A stretch of DNA of 64,000 nucleotides from Magnetovibrio sp. PR-2 (lineage in GTDB: Bacteria > Pseudomonadota > Alphaproteobacteria > Rhodospirillales > Magnetovibrionaceae), in the NCBI RefSeq assembly GCF_036689815.1, contig NZ_JBAHUR010000002.1, positions 124,001 through 188,000 on the forward strand, written 5' to 3'. The notes beneath the pieces were generated by a model. That model was not told the DNA's origin. It searched no databases and saw nothing but the letters and a program-made list of their open reading frames with translations. This document shows positions 1 to 8,748 of the stretch, piece after piece. Within the stretch, counting starts at the first letter, position 1. Each line of letters begins with the position of its first letter. The position numbers and the translations under genes are program-made.

Positions 1-290
1 TGGACCAAGTTCGCCAATGCAAAACCATCCCCAACACGGGCCAAGGTGTCGCGGGACGTGAGGCCGGCAAAGCGGCGCGCAAGTTCGCCTTCTTCTTCAT
101 CCGGGAACTGCGCATACAGCATTTCCGCCATCACCAAACCCAGCACACGATCGCCTAAGAATTCGAGGCGTTCGTTGGAGCTGGTGCGCTGTTCGGTGGT
201 CGAGGCATGACGCAGGGCTTGGTTCAACAAATCTTCGTTGGTGAACGCATGCCCCAACAGGTCTTGTAGGTGGTCTAAGTCGGTGGCCAT
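1..290 (-). CDS. rnc: Ribonuclease III, N-terminal part (gene runs off the left edge)
   Basis: Cleaves double-stranded RNA in rRNA and mRNA processing. Reading the minus strand from the ATG at 290 gives about 96 residues beginning MATDLDHLQDLLGHAF and containing the family signature ERLEFLGDRVLGL with the metal-binding acidic residues. The catalytic-domain end and the dsRNA-binding domain lie outside the window. It starts 3 nt after the lepB stop, so it is translated from the same mRNA as lepB, as is usual in alphaproteobacteria (lepB-rnc-era). Confidence 0.93.
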   Translation of the reverse strand, partial: MATDLDHLQDLLGHAFTNEDLLNQALRHASTTEQRTSSNERLEFLGDRVLGLVMAEMLYAQFPDEEEGELARRFAGLTSRDTLARVGDGFALANLV

Positions 291-293
291 CGT

Positions 294-1064
294 TTAGTCC
301 ACCGACGTAAAGAAGCGTTCGAAACGAAGCGACCAGGGCCACTGCCAGAACTTCCAAAACGACCCGTCGATGGAAAAGAATTTTGCGTCCGCACGGCCCA
401 CTAGGTTTTCTTTGGGGATATACCCAATCACACGCGAATCCGACGAATTGTCGCGGTTGTCGCCCATGCCGAAATAATGGCCCGCGGGCACGCGGTACAG
501 GGCCGTGTTGTCGAGGACCATGCGGTCGCTTTCTTCGATGATTTCGTGGCTGACCCCGCCCGGTAAAGTTTCCAAATAGCGCACCGTGTGGTGGAAGGAA
601 CCGTAGCGGTCTTCGTAGACAAACTCGCCCACCCGTTCACGCTTTACGGCCTTGCCATTGATGTGCAAAACACCGCGTTTGACCTGAATGGTGTCGCCCG
701 GCAGACCGACGATGCGTTTGATGTAATCGGTGGTGTTGTCCGTGGGCGTTTTAAACACGGCGACATCGCCGCGTTCGGGTTCTTCGAACATCACGCGTTC
801 GGGCAAAACCGGCAGGCTGAACGGCAACGAGTGCTTGGAATAGCCATACGACATTTTGGACACAAACAGATAGTCCCCTACCAACAATGTCGGAATCATA
901 GACCCCGACGGGATGGAGAACGGCTCATAGGCGAACGAACGCACCACCAGTGCAAACAAAACCGCATAGCCGATGGTCTTGACGGTATCCCAGAGGCTTT
1001 CTTCATCTTCTTGGGGTTTGCCGTCGAACAGGTCGTCGTCTTTGGCGGGGGTGTTGTCGCTCAT
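294..1064 (-). CDS. lepB: Signal peptidase I
   Basis: Membrane-bound serine protease that removes signal peptides from exported proteins. The 256 residues carry one N-terminal membrane span (about 31-45), the nucleophile motif PSGSMIPTLL with Ser55, the general-base region DYIKRIVGLPGD with Lys116, and the late family box GMGDNRDNSSDSR. Length is normal for the alphaproteobacterial form with one clear span. It sits between acpS (23 nt upstream) and rnc (3 nt downstream) in a minus-strand operon. Confidence 0.97.
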   Translation of the reverse strand: MSDNTPAKDDDLFDGKPQEDEESLWDTVKTIGYAVLFALVVRSFAYEPFSIPSGSMIPTLLVGDYLFVSKMSYGYSKHSLPFSLPVLPERVMFEEPERGDVAVFKTPTDNTTDYIKRIVGLPGDTIQVKRGVLHINGKAVKRERVGEFVYEDRYGSFHHTVRYLETLPGGVSHEIIEESDRMVLDNTALYRVPAGHYFGMGDNRDNSSDSRVIGYIPKENLVGRADAKFFSIDGSFWKFWQWPWSLRFERFFTSVD

Positions 1065-1087
1065 AAAGTATCCATTTTTGTCTGTTT

Positions 1088-1495
1088 TTAAGGCTTGAGA
1101 ACCGCCGAAATGACCACCATGGCGTGGGCCAAGGGGTATTCATCGGTCAGCGAGATATCAATCTTCGGCTCATAACCTTCGGGTGTGAGGCTTTGTAGCC
1201 TGTCTAGCGCCCCGTTGGAAAGGGTCATAATGGGCTGACCGCTGGGTAAATTGGTGACGGCTATGTCTTTCCAGAACACATTTTCGCGAAATCCGGTGCC
1301 CAAAGCCTTGGCCGTGGCCTCTTTGGCGGCAAAAAACATGGCGTAGCGGCTGGCCTTGCCCTTCTCGCCCCGCTTTTCGGCTTTGGCGCGTTCTTCGTCG
1401 GTATAGATGCGCTCGACAAAGCGAGCTTCAAAGCGCGTCAGCGTCTGTTCGATGCGACGAATGTCGCAGAGATCTGTGCCGACGCCCAAAATCAT
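1088..1495 (-). CDS. acpS: Holo-[acyl-carrier-protein] synthase
   Basis: Transfers the 4'-phosphopantetheine arm of CoA to acyl carrier protein, activating fatty-acid synthesis. The 135-residue product starts MILGVGTDLCDI, with the Mg-binding Asp of the GTDL motif, and has the second signature FAAKEATAKALGTG. The ATG overlaps the pdxJ stop by 4 nt, indicating translational coupling. The pdxJ-acpS-lepB-rnc order is the standard alphaproteobacterial one. Confidence 0.96.
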   Translation of the reverse strand: MILGVGTDLCDIRRIEQTLTRFEARFVERIYTDEERAKAEKRGEKGKASRYAMFFAAKEATAKALGTGFRENVFWKDIAVTNLPSGQPIMTLSNGALDRLQSLTPEGYEPKIDISLTDEYPLAHAMVVISAVLKP

Positions 1496-2241
1496 GCGAC
1501 ACCTCTGGCTTCGTCCATCAAGCGGCGCATGTCTTTAATGGCCGCTTCAAAACCGATGAAAATCGCCTCACCCACCAAGAAGTGTCCGATGTTGAGCTCT
1601 TTGAGGGTGGGAATGACGGCGATCGGCTTTACGGTGTCGTAGATCAAACCGTGTCCGGCGTGGCATTCCAGGCCAAGTGTGTGTGCATGGGCTGCGGCTT
1701 TGATGACACGTTCCAACTCTTGATCGCGCGCCTCCCCCGTCTTGTCGCAATAGGTCCCGGTGTGCAATTCGACCACCGGCGCGCCAAGGGCTTTTGAGGC
1801 ATCCAGGGCTTCTACGTCGGGCTCGATAAACAACGAAACGCGAATACCAACATCGGACAAGCGGCCAATGACCGGCTTAAGCTTGTCAAATCCGCCGACA
1901 ACGTCCAAACCGCCTTCGGTGGTGCGCTCTTCGCGCTTTTCCGGCACCAAGCACGCCGCGTGGGGCTTGTGGCGCAGCGCAATTTCCAACATCTCGTCCG
2001 TTGCTGCCATTTCCAGGTTCAACGGCAAGTCAATTTCATCGCACAGGCGCAAAATGTCCGTGTCCGTGATGTGGCGGCGGTCTTCACGCAAGTGTGCCGT
2101 GATTCCGTCCGCACCTGCGTCTGCCGCCATATGGGCCGCGCGCACGGGATCGGGATAATCGCCGCCGCGCGCATTGCGGATGGTGGCAACGTGGTCAATA
2201 TTAACGCCTAGCCGAAGATCGGAGAGCTGTGGGGAGGTCAT
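1492..2241 (-). CDS. pdxJ: Pyridoxine 5'-phosphate synthase
   Basis: Condenses 1-deoxyxylulose 5-phosphate with 3-amino-2-oxopropyl phosphate in the DXP-dependent vitamin B6 pathway. The 249-residue TIM-barrel sequence begins with LGVNIDHVATIRNARGG, the PdxJ signature, and has the conserved ITAHLREDRRHI, ELHTGTYCD and CHAGHGL segments. It overlaps acpS by 4 nt at its 3' end and the DUF2062 gene by 4 nt at its start. Confidence 0.97.
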   Translation of the reverse strand: MTSPQLSDLRLGVNIDHVATIRNARGGDYPDPVRAAHMAADAGADGITAHLREDRRHITDTDILRLCDEIDLPLNLEMAATDEMLEIALRHKPHAACLVPEKREERTTEGGLDVVGGFDKLKPVIGRLSDVGIRVSLFIEPDVEALDASKALGAPVVELHTGTYCDKTGEARDQELERVIKAAAHAHTLGLECHAGHGLIYDTVKPIAVIPTLKELNIGHFLVGEAIFIGFEAAIKDMRRLMDEARGVA

Positions 2242-2831
2242 TGTTCAGCACTTTCATGAGTGGTGTGTTTGCGCATGCGCTTGTGATGGCGTGCCGCTTG
2301 ATATTTCGAAATCACCGGGCGCAGCGGCACGTAAAAGGCAAACCACACCCCGATAACCCAGGGCACGCAACCGACCAGCATGGGCCACATCACCGGACCG
2401 CCGACGTCTAAAAACAAGTCGAAATCCAGCTTGTACAAGGCTTCGGTGCTTTCGGTGAGCACGTCGATAAAGTCAATGTCTTTGGGGTTCACACCGTCTT
2501 GACGCAACAGCCATTGTCCGGTGTTGAACACCCCGATCCAAATAAACGGAAAGGTCCAGGGATTGCCCACGGCGGTGCCAATGGCCGCCGCCAACATATT
2601 GGCGCGGATGATATATGCCATCGCCATAGAAATTACGAAATGCAAGCCCATGAACGGCGAAAATGAAATCGCAGCACCACAGGCAAACCCCGCAGCCAGC
2701 GAATAGGCAGAGCCCGGAATCCGCGCCACACGATGAAACACATAGCGCGTCGATCGGTTCCACCCGGCCTTGGGCCAGAAGAACTGTGCGATGCGGTGCA
2801 ACAGGTTGAGTTTTTGGCGGCGTTGAAACAT
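2238..2831 (-). CDS. DUF2062 membrane protein
   Basis: A 197-residue protein with the features of DUF2062: an N-terminal basic segment, then hydrophobic spans around residues 47-62, 65-85 and 85-110, including GCAISFSPF-like (here GAAISFSPFMGLH) and AVGNPWTFPF motifs, and a further span near the C-terminus. Biochemical function is not known for the family. It overlaps pdxJ by 4 nt, so it is probably the first gene of the pdxJ-acpS-lepB-rnc transcript. The family call rests on motif recognition. Confidence 0.85.
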   Translation of the reverse strand: MFQRRQKLNLLHRIAQFFWPKAGWNRSTRYVFHRVARIPGSAYSLAAGFACGAAISFSPFMGLHFVISMAMAYIIRANMLAAAIGTAVGNPWTFPFIWIGVFNTGQWLLRQDGVNPKDIDFIDVLTESTEALYKLDFDLFLDVGGPVMWPMLVGCVPWVIGVWFAFYVPLRPVISKYQAARHHKRMRKHTTHESAEQ

Positions 2832-2925
2832 GGGGTTGGGTTCACGTCAAGGTTCGCGGAATATGTGGCTTTTTCTCACATATCCGCCTGTTGGGAAAGG
2901 ATTTTCCGTCCCATTCACCAAAGCG

Positions 2926-3684
2926 TCACGATTTGATGAAACATGCATAAACAATATGATAGCTATCTGTGAAGTTTTCCCCCAGATGCGCCGATATGCG
3001 GCGGAAATCCTTTGGGCTCAGGGGTTTGTGTCCAGACGCTGGCGTGTTTGCGCCTATGGTCTTCAAACGCCGGGCAAAGACGTGGGCGTCGTCATAGGCG
3101 CGCTCAATCCGCTCTTCCCAAAGCACAACCGAACCGCCGGAGGGCATCAGCGCTTCGATTTCAGTCAAATCGGGATAGCTGCGCGTGCCGTCTTTCAGGC
3201 CCAGCGCCGCATGGGCCGCGCGCCAATTGGCGAAGGTTTCGCAGCCCAGCGTCGAAAACAGCAGCTGTCCGCCGGGCTTCAAAAGCCCCGCCAACTCGGC
3301 TAACCCGGCTTGTAAGTCTGCAAACCATTGCACCGCGAGGCTGGAGACGATCAGATCGAACTGCCGCCCCTCAAGGCTGGGTCGCTCGCCGTCCATGCAC
3401 AAATAATCGACACGCGGATCGGCACATTGGGTTTTGCACTTGTCCACCATGTTGGGTGCGATGTCGGTGATGACGAACCGGCCGCCTGAAGTGCCCGTCA
3501 GAAGGTGGCGCGTCAGACCGCCCGTGCCACAGCCGATTTCCAAGACGTCCGGGGCAGAAACTAAGCCGTCCAACGCCAAAGCCGCAACCTGGGCGGCCAC
3601 TTGGGCTTGGACCTGGGAGGCTTGCTCATAGCTGTCGGCGGATTTCGAAAACGCGTCGACGATTTGGGACTTTTGCGCGCTCAT
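2926..3684 (-). CDS. bioC: Malonyl-ACP O-methyltransferase-like (BioC family)
   Basis: SAM-dependent class I methyltransferase of about 252 residues. In biotin synthesis BioC methylates malonyl-ACP so that fatty-acid enzymes can build the pimeloyl chain. The product begins with KSQIVDAFSKSADSYEQAS, the typical BioC opening, followed by motif I VLEIGCGTGGLTRHLL, an acidic motif near DGERPS and the SSLAVQW segment. The start at 3684 forms an ATGA overlap with the stop of the upstream hydrolase gene. A longer frame to 3726 exists, but it would bury the start in the hydrolase gene. Confidence 0.8.
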   Translation of the reverse strand: MSAQKSQIVDAFSKSADSYEQASQVQAQVAAQVAALALDGLVSAPDVLEIGCGTGGLTRHLLTGTSGGRFVITDIAPNMVDKCKTQCADPRVDYLCMDGERPSLEGRQFDLIVSSLAVQWFADLQAGLAELAGLLKPGGQLLFSTLGCETFANWRAAHAALGLKDGTRSYPDLTEIEALMPSGGSVVLWEERIERAYDDAHVFARRLKTIGANTPASGHKPLSPKDFRRISAHLGENFTDSYHIVYACFIKS

Positions 3685-4319
3685 TTGGAAAGTCCCGCAA
3701 CAAAACCATTGATGTGCTCTGCACACCAGTCCGTCGCACTTAACGGCAAAATGTGGTCCCCGCCTGCTTTCATGCGCAAATCAAAGCCGTCAAAGGACGC
3801 CTGGCTCATCTCAGCAGACACCACTTGATCCGCGTCCCCGGCCAAGGCCAAGACGGGAACGTTCAGTTCTTTAAGTCCAGCGCGTTCATCCCAATCCATC
3901 ATGGCGGTTAAATCTTCGGCTAAGCGGTCCCAGTTCAATGAACCTTCATATGGGGTGACGTCGCCACATTGGCCCATAAAATCGGCAAAGACTTGGTTAG
4001 GTTTCAGACCAAATCCCTGGATCATGCGGTTAAGCAATTTGGGATGCACACCTTTTGGAAAATCGTCGGCTTTGGTGAAGCGCGCAAAGCCATTGATGGC
4101 TATCAATGCTGCAGGTTTATGCTGCAGCATTTTGTGCAGCATAAACTGTGTGCCAAAGGAATGCGAAATGACAACATCCGACTCATCCAACGGGGGAATG
4201 TCTGACGTCTGCGCTGCACGGTAGCCCAAATCAAGGCACTCGCCTGCGCCCACACGCTCCATCAGCGGCTGCCAAAAGCGCGCATCAAATCCCCAGCCAT
4301 GGATGTAGACATACCTCAT
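3681..4319 (-). CDS. Alpha/beta hydrolase, probable pimeloyl-ACP methyl ester esterase (BioH/BioG-like)
   Basis: Small hydrolase of about 212 residues starting MRYVYIHGWGFD. It has a serine-nucleophile elbow at SHSFGTQ, an acid region GDADQVVS and a histidine region GGDHILP, which completes a plausible Ser-Asp-His triad. Coupling to bioC by an ATGA overlap suggests it hydrolyses the methyl ester that BioC installs. Which esterase subfamily it belongs to (BioH, BioG or another) is not settled by eye. The chosen start has TAAGGCGGG in front and lies just after the rsh stop; an ATG at 4349 would overlap rsh by 20 nt. Confidence 0.7.
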   Translation of the reverse strand: MRYVYIHGWGFDARFWQPLMERVGAGECLDLGYRAAQTSDIPPLDESDVVISHSFGTQFMLHKMLQHKPAALIAINGFARFTKADDFPKGVHPKLLNRMIQGFGLKPNQVFADFMGQCGDVTPYEGSLNWDRLAEDLTAMMDWDERAGLKELNVPVLALAGDADQVVSAEMSQASFDGFDLRMKAGGDHILPLSATDWCAEHINGFVAGLSK

Positions 4320-4329
4320 GCCGCCCGCC

Positions 4330-6519
4330 TTACCCGCGTGCGCGTTCAATGGAGTTGATTTCAGGTGTTGCGCGCAAAGCGGCGATGATCTCGTTCAAGT
4401 GCTTCACATCACGCACTTCGATGTCGACCATCATGTCGTAGAAATCAGAGGCACGGTTTTGGATCTTCAAGTTGGAGATATTCCCCTCCCCCCGTGCGAC
4501 GACGTTCGACAGCGAGCCCAAAGCCCCCGGCACGTTCAACAGCGTCAGATGCACCCGCGACACGTGGCCAGCGGTCTGTGCGACCTCTTCGCCCATATCC
4601 CAAGACACGTCGATCCAGCGTTCCGGCTCATCGTCGTATTTACGCAAACCGTCGCAGTCGATGGTGTGAATGGTGACACCCTTGCCCGTGGTGATGATGC
4701 CGACAATGCGGTCCCCCGGCAGGGGATGACAACACCCCGCATAGTGCATCGCCATGCCGGGAATCAAACCACGGATGGGGATGGCTGCGTCGCGTTTGGA
4801 TTTTTTCTTTTGGCGCCTTTTGGATCGCGACAGCGGCATCATGTCACTGATTTTGCGCGCCACGCTTTGTTTTTTGGTGCCGGGATAAACCGCTTCCAAC
4901 ACTTCGCGTGCCGTGGTGTGGCCCATGCCAACTTCCGCGACCAGCTCATCGACGCTGTCTTGTTGAAAAATTTTCAAGACCCCTTTGAGGCCCTTTTCCG
5001 TCAGCGGATAGTCTTCTTCGACAAAGGCGCGTTCCAACATGGCGTTGCCGAGCTCGATGTATTGATCACGCTCTTTCAAACGCACATAGCGCCGGATGCG
5101 CGCCCGCGCCTTGCCCGTGACGACAAAGTTGTCCCACGTCGGTGACGGTGTGTGGGTTTTCGAGGTGACGATGTCCACCTGATCACCGTTTTTTAAACGT
5201 GTGCGCAACGGCATCATGCGGCCATTGATCTTGGAACCGACACAACGGTCCCCGACTTCGGTGTGAACGGCGTAGGCAAAGTCCACAGGCGTCGCGTCTT
5301 GGGGCAGGTTGATCAGGTCGCCCTTAGGGGTGAAGCAGAACACTTGGTCTTGGAACATCTCAAGTTTGGTGTGTTCCAAAAACTCTTCGGGCTCGGCCGC
5401 AGTTTCCAAAATTTCCAACAGTTCGCGCAGCCAGCGGTACTGCTTGCCGTCGGTGGGTTTGCCCGACACATCGTCCAGAAGATCACCTTGTTTGTACTGC
5501 CAGTGCGCCGCCACCCCGCTGTCGGCAATGCTGTGCATATCGTGCGTGCGGATCTGAATTTCGATGCGATGGCGCTCAGGGCCAATCACCCCGGTGTGCA
5601 AGGACTGATAGCCATTGGGTTTGGGGACTGAGATGTAATCCTTAAACCGGTCCGGCACGACCCGGTACGCATTGTGAATGACGCCCAAGGCCTTATAACA
5701 ATCTTCGTTGCTGTCCACCGCAATGCGAAACGCCATGATGTCGGACATGGCTTCGAACGGCACGTCCTTTTTCTGCATTTTACGCCAGATGGAGTACGCC
5801 GTTTTTTCCCGGCCCGTCACCTCGGCGACGACACCGTTGTCTTTCAGGGTTTGACGCAATTCGTTGATGATCAACGGCACCAAAGTTTCGCCTTCGTCGC
5901 GCAAGTATTCCAAACGCTTGAGGATACTGTCGCGTGCCTCGGCATTGATTTCAGAGAACGACAAGTCATCGAGCTCGTTTTTCAGCTCCTGCATGCCGAT
6001 GCGCTCGGCCAGCGGAGAGAAAATCTCCATGGTCTCGGTCGCAATGCGTTTGCGCTTTTCCGGCTTTTTGATGAAGTGCAGCGTGCGCATGTTGTGCAGC
6101 CGGTCCGCCAGCTTCACCAACAACACGCGGATGTCTTCGGACATGGCCAACAACAACTTGCGGAAGTTCTCAGCCTGTTTGGAGTGGTCGGACTGAAGTT
6201 CGATCTGGGTCAGCTTGGTCACACCGTCGACCAGCTTTGCGACCTCGGGGCCGAACATCTTTTGCAGCTCTTCAATGGTGGCACCCGTATCTTCCACCAC
6301 GTCGTGCAGCAAAGCTGTGGCAATGGTTGCGGCGTCCAGACGATAACTGGTCAAGATGCCCGCGACTTCCAACGGGTGGGAGAAATACGGATCGCCCGAA
6401 GCACGCATTTGCGAACCGTGGGCTTTCATCGCATAGACGTAGGCTTTGTTGATCAGGCCCTCGTCGGCAGCCGGATCATACGCTTTGACAATTTCAACAA
6501 GTTCGAACTGGCGCATCAC
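4330..6519 (-). CDS. Bifunctional (p)ppGpp synthetase/hydrolase (Rel/SpoT family)
   Basis: Makes and degrades the alarmone (p)ppGpp in the stringent response. The 729 residues show the complete long-RSH layout: an HD hydrolase domain (HDVVEDT, then LADRLHNMRTL), a synthetase domain (GREKTAYSIWRKMQ, DIMAFRI, GYQSLHT), a TGS domain (VFCFTPKGDLINLPQDATPVDFAY), the zinc-finger-like segment HYAGCCHPLPGD and a C-terminal ACT domain. The intact HD motif argues for hydrolase as well as synthetase activity, as expected for the single RSH of alphaproteobacteria. It lies downstream of rpoZ. Confidence 0.97.
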   Translation of the reverse strand: MMRQFELVEIVKAYDPAADEGLINKAYVYAMKAHGSQMRASGDPYFSHPLEVAGILTSYRLDAATIATALLHDVVEDTGATIEELQKMFGPEVAKLVDGVTKLTQIELQSDHSKQAENFRKLLLAMSEDIRVLLVKLADRLHNMRTLHFIKKPEKRKRIATETMEIFSPLAERIGMQELKNELDDLSFSEINAEARDSILKRLEYLRDEGETLVPLIINELRQTLKDNGVVAEVTGREKTAYSIWRKMQKKDVPFEAMSDIMAFRIAVDSNEDCYKALGVIHNAYRVVPDRFKDYISVPKPNGYQSLHTGVIGPERHRIEIQIRTHDMHSIADSGVAAHWQYKQGDLLDDVSGKPTDGKQYRWLRELLEILETAAEPEEFLEHTKLEMFQDQVFCFTPKGDLINLPQDATPVDFAYAVHTEVGDRCVGSKINGRMMPLRTRLKNGDQVDIVTSKTHTPSPTWDNFVVTGKARARIRRYVRLKERDQYIELGNAMLERAFVEEDYPLTEKGLKGVLKIFQQDSVDELVAEVGMGHTTAREVLEAVYPGTKKQSVARKISDMMPLSRSKRRQKKKSKRDAAIPIRGLIPGMAMHYAGCCHPLPGDRIVGIITTGKGVTIHTIDCDGLRKYDDEPERWIDVSWDMGEEVAQTAGHVSRVHLTLLNVPGALGSLSNVVARGEGNISNLKIQNRASDFYDMMVDIEVRDVKHLNEIIAALRATPEINSIERARG

Positions 6520-6632
6520 GCAAAAGCCCTCCGCTCGAAGTGTAGAGCAAAGGGCTTTCGATAAACAGGTTTAGTGGCCGTAGACCCAAAAGGACGGCAC
6601 GCCAAAAACGTCGTGTGAGCGCGCCTAATCAC

Positions 6633-7058
6633 TTAGTCCCCCTGAACTTCAGCCCCTTCCATCATGGCTTCGGCTTCGGACATGGCTTCGGCCACGTCTT
6701 CGGCGGCCACGTCGTGCACGGTCAAGGCGTCAGCGTTGACTTCAGCGTTGTCGTCCGCTTCGCCCATTTCGCCGGTGACGTCTTGTTGCAAAGCGCGCAT
6801 GTCCATTTCGTCTTCGATGGGGTCGTCGCTTTCGACGTAGCGCTGCAGGCCCTTGACCAGGGTTTCTTGCAGTTCGTCGTAGTTGACGGTTTCATCGGCG
6901 ATTTCGCGCAGGGCAACAACAGGGTTTTTGTCATTGTCACGTTCGACGGTGAGTTCACCGCCTGCGGAAATGTCGCGCGCACGCTGCGCGGCGGTCATCA
7001 CCAGCTCAAAGCGGTTGGGAATCTTGGTAACGCAATCTTCGACCGTAACACGGGCCAT
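6633..7058 (-). CDS. rpoZ: RNA polymerase omega subunit
   Basis: Small subunit that helps assemble and stabilise RNA polymerase. The product starts [20 protein letters not shown], the omega signature, followed by AAQRARDI and [12 protein letters not shown]. It has about 141 residues with an acidic, Ala/Glu-rich tail, as is common in alphaproteobacterial omega. The ATG at 7058 is chosen because GGAGAAAC precedes it; the frame continues upstream only as non-conserved sequence. The rpoZ-rsh order is conserved and links the ppGpp enzyme to the polymerase subunit that contributes to a ppGpp site in other proteobacteria. Confidence 0.96.
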   Translation of the reverse strand: MARVTVEDCVTKIPNRFELVMTAAQRARDISAGGELTVERDNDKNPVVALREIADETVNYDELQETLVKGLQRYVESDDPIEDEMDMRALQQDVTGEMGEADDNAEVNADALTVHDVAAEDVAEAMSEAEAMMEGAEVQGD

Positions 7059-7115
7059 AGATGTTTCTCCAGCTAAAGGGTGTGAAACGTGTGTAAAATG
7101 TGAGTGATTCTGGCG

Positions 7116-7146
7116 ATTATATATTGGGTTGGTGGAATAAGTGCAA
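7116..7146 (-). promoter_or_regulatory. Candidate promoter of rpoZ
   Basis: On the minus strand TTGCAC (7146-7141) is followed after 19 nt by a perfect TATAAT (7121-7116), about 60 nt before the rpoZ start. The spacer is longer than ideal. A short palindrome ACAGAC-AA-GTCTGT lies just upstream at 7153-7166 and might be an operator. Confidence 0.45.
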
Positions 7147-7190
7147 CACAAAACAGACAAGTCTGTATACAGAAAACTTAAACAAAGAAA

Positions 7191-7224
7191 AAACCACACC
7201 CCAACTCGCTAAAGGGTGTGGTTT
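7191..7224 (-). terminator. Rho-independent terminator of the outer-membrane barrel gene
   Basis: Stem AAACCACACCC (7191-7201) pairs with GGGTGTGGTTT (7214-7224) around a 12-nt loop. On the minus strand it is followed by a T-rich tract (TTTTCTTTGTT), and it lies 54 nt after the barrel gene's stop, isolating it from rpoZ. Confidence 0.8.
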
Positions 7225-7278
7225 CTAAATCTATTCCTGACACAAAGGGGTAGGCTGTTAAACTGTCAAATTGGTGGC

Positions 7279-7911
7279 TTAAAAGTTGTAGTTAACACCA
7301 ATTTGAGCGTTGTGAATGACAAGGTATTGGTTCACCCCTAGGTCGCTCGTCGGAGCGCCCAAAAGAGAATAGGATCCAACCAAGTCAACTGCAGGGCTCA
7401 ATTCATACGACACGCCCAAGCCGACTTGGCCTGCAACGGTAACAGCTTCGCCATCCTCGTAAGACGCTTCGCCATCGGTGTCGGTGTAATTGATTTCACC
7501 ATCAGCATAAAGACCGCCAAAACCTGCGCTTACAAAAGGCGTGAATGCAGAGTCCATGTCAAAGTCGTATGCACCATTCAGCATGGCTGTATAAATGCCA
7601 ACATCACCGGAGACACCTGTCAAAGTAGATTGACCAGTAACAGCACCGATAGAGGAATCGCGATAGCCGAGTTCGATTTCAGCACGTATACTGCCATATT
7701 TGCTGCCAAAGCGTGCAAGAACACCAAGGCCGTTATCCAGTTCACTATTGTGCGAAACAGTGGAACCGCCAGAAAAGGAGTTCTTAATTTTAGGATCGTT
7801 GTACGAACTTCCTACAACAGATACACCAGCGTAGAGATCAGCTGCTTGCCCGGTGCTTACCAAAACAAATGGCGCAGCAAAAGCAAACAAGGAAAAAGCG
7901 AGTTTCTTCAT
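7279..7911 (-). CDS. Outer-membrane beta-barrel protein (OmpA/opacity-like porin domain)
   Basis: A 210-residue secreted protein with a clear signal peptide (MKKLAFSLFAFAAPFVLVSTGQA) and alternating amphipathic strands such as LYAGVSVVGSSY, SIRAEIELGYRD and QVGLGVSYEL. It ends in Phe (IGVNYNF), the C-terminal signal for BAM-dependent barrel insertion. It resembles small 8-stranded barrels, but no substrate or ligand can be inferred. It is flanked by its own terminator and sits as an insertion in the usual folK-rpoZ-rsh order. Its codon use is more AT-rich than its neighbours. Confidence 0.85.
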   Translation of the reverse strand: MKKLAFSLFAFAAPFVLVSTGQAADLYAGVSVVGSSYNDPKIKNSFSGGSTVSHNSELDNGLGVLARFGSKYGSIRAEIELGYRDSSIGAVTGQSTLTGVSGDVGIYTAMLNGAYDFDMDSAFTPFVSAGFGGLYADGEINYTDTDGEASYEDGEAVTVAGQVGLGVSYELSPAVDLVGSYSLLGAPTSDLGVNQYLVIHNAQIGVNYNF

Positions 7912-8080
7912 ATCTTCAAGCCTTCAAATTAAAAATGGCATCCAAAAGCACCAGCTCCAGAATCTTGTTAACTTCTATAGAGTTTTCCGTGTAGCCGCAA
8001 TGATAAAATCATAGAATTACGAGGTGTTGAGCGCAGGCGTGATAAATTTACAACATCAAATCGAACGCACAGTTTAGGGC

Positions 8081-8617
8081 TTAGCCCCCCTCTTCTTCGT
8101 CATCAATATCTCGATGAAGCATCTCTTTGGGACGAGTAACTTGGTCTTCAGGAAGGTTTTTAATGAGCATTTCCAGGCCCTTAAATAAAACCGGATGCGT
8201 CCAGCCCGGCACCAAATCACGAATGGGCAACAAAACGAAGCCACGCTCATGCATGCGCGGGTGCGGCACAGAGAACCCCACTGTTTCATCCGTAATCAGG
8301 TCATCAAAAGCCAGCAAATCCAAGTCCAAGACGCGGGGGGCATTACGCTCGGCCCGCACGCGGCCAAAATCGGTCTCGATTTGATGCAAAACAGCCAAAA
8401 GCTCCGCAGGCTCCAGGGGCGTCTCAACGATACACACACCGTTGACGTACCAAGGCTGGTCGCTCATGGGCACAGGTGCGCTTTCAAACCAGCGCGAACG
8501 GCGCAATACGCGCACCTTGGCGTGCGCACTCAAGGCGTCCAGCGCGGCCTCCAAGGTTTGCACCGGCGAGCCAAAGCGGTCCGAGGGTAAATTCGCGCCT
8601 AAACCAATCAAAATCAT
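8081..8617 (-). CDS. folK: 2-amino-4-hydroxy-6-hydroxymethyldihydropteridine pyrophosphokinase
   Basis: Transfers pyrophosphate from ATP to 6-hydroxymethyl-7,8-dihydropterin in folate synthesis. The 178-residue product starts MILIGLGANLPSD and has SRWFESAPVP, the catalytic-loop region FGRVRAERNAPRVLDLDLLA (HPPK signature with two metal-binding Asp) and VPHPRMHERGFVL. The C-terminus carries a short acidic/glycine tail (DDEEEGG). It is divergent from the NYN gene; the 131-bp gap between them presumably holds both promoters. Confidence 0.95.
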   Translation of the reverse strand: MILIGLGANLPSDRFGSPVQTLEAALDALSAHAKVRVLRRSRWFESAPVPMSDQPWYVNGVCIVETPLEPAELLAVLHQIETDFGRVRAERNAPRVLDLDLLAFDDLITDETVGFSVPHPRMHERGFVLLPIRDLVPGWTHPVLFKGLEMLIKNLPEDQVTRPKEMLHRDIDDEEEGG

Positions 8618-8748
8618 TTATTTTCGATCCAACTTATAAATAGCCCCCAAATCTGCTTGCACGGGTCCGGGGCAAAGCCTACCTATAAGGCATCCATCGT
8701 ATTTCGGATATCTTTTCGTTTTTTTCATTTTATAAGGGATTGATTAAC

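Noticed and set aside
588-1091. 167-codon plus-strand frame opposite lepB
   Set aside because: It is the antisense shadow of lepB, which has intact catalytic motifs.
4318-6564. Long plus-strand frames opposite rsh (to 296 codons)
   Set aside because: Antisense of a clear RSH gene; His/Gln-rich composition typical of reversed frames.
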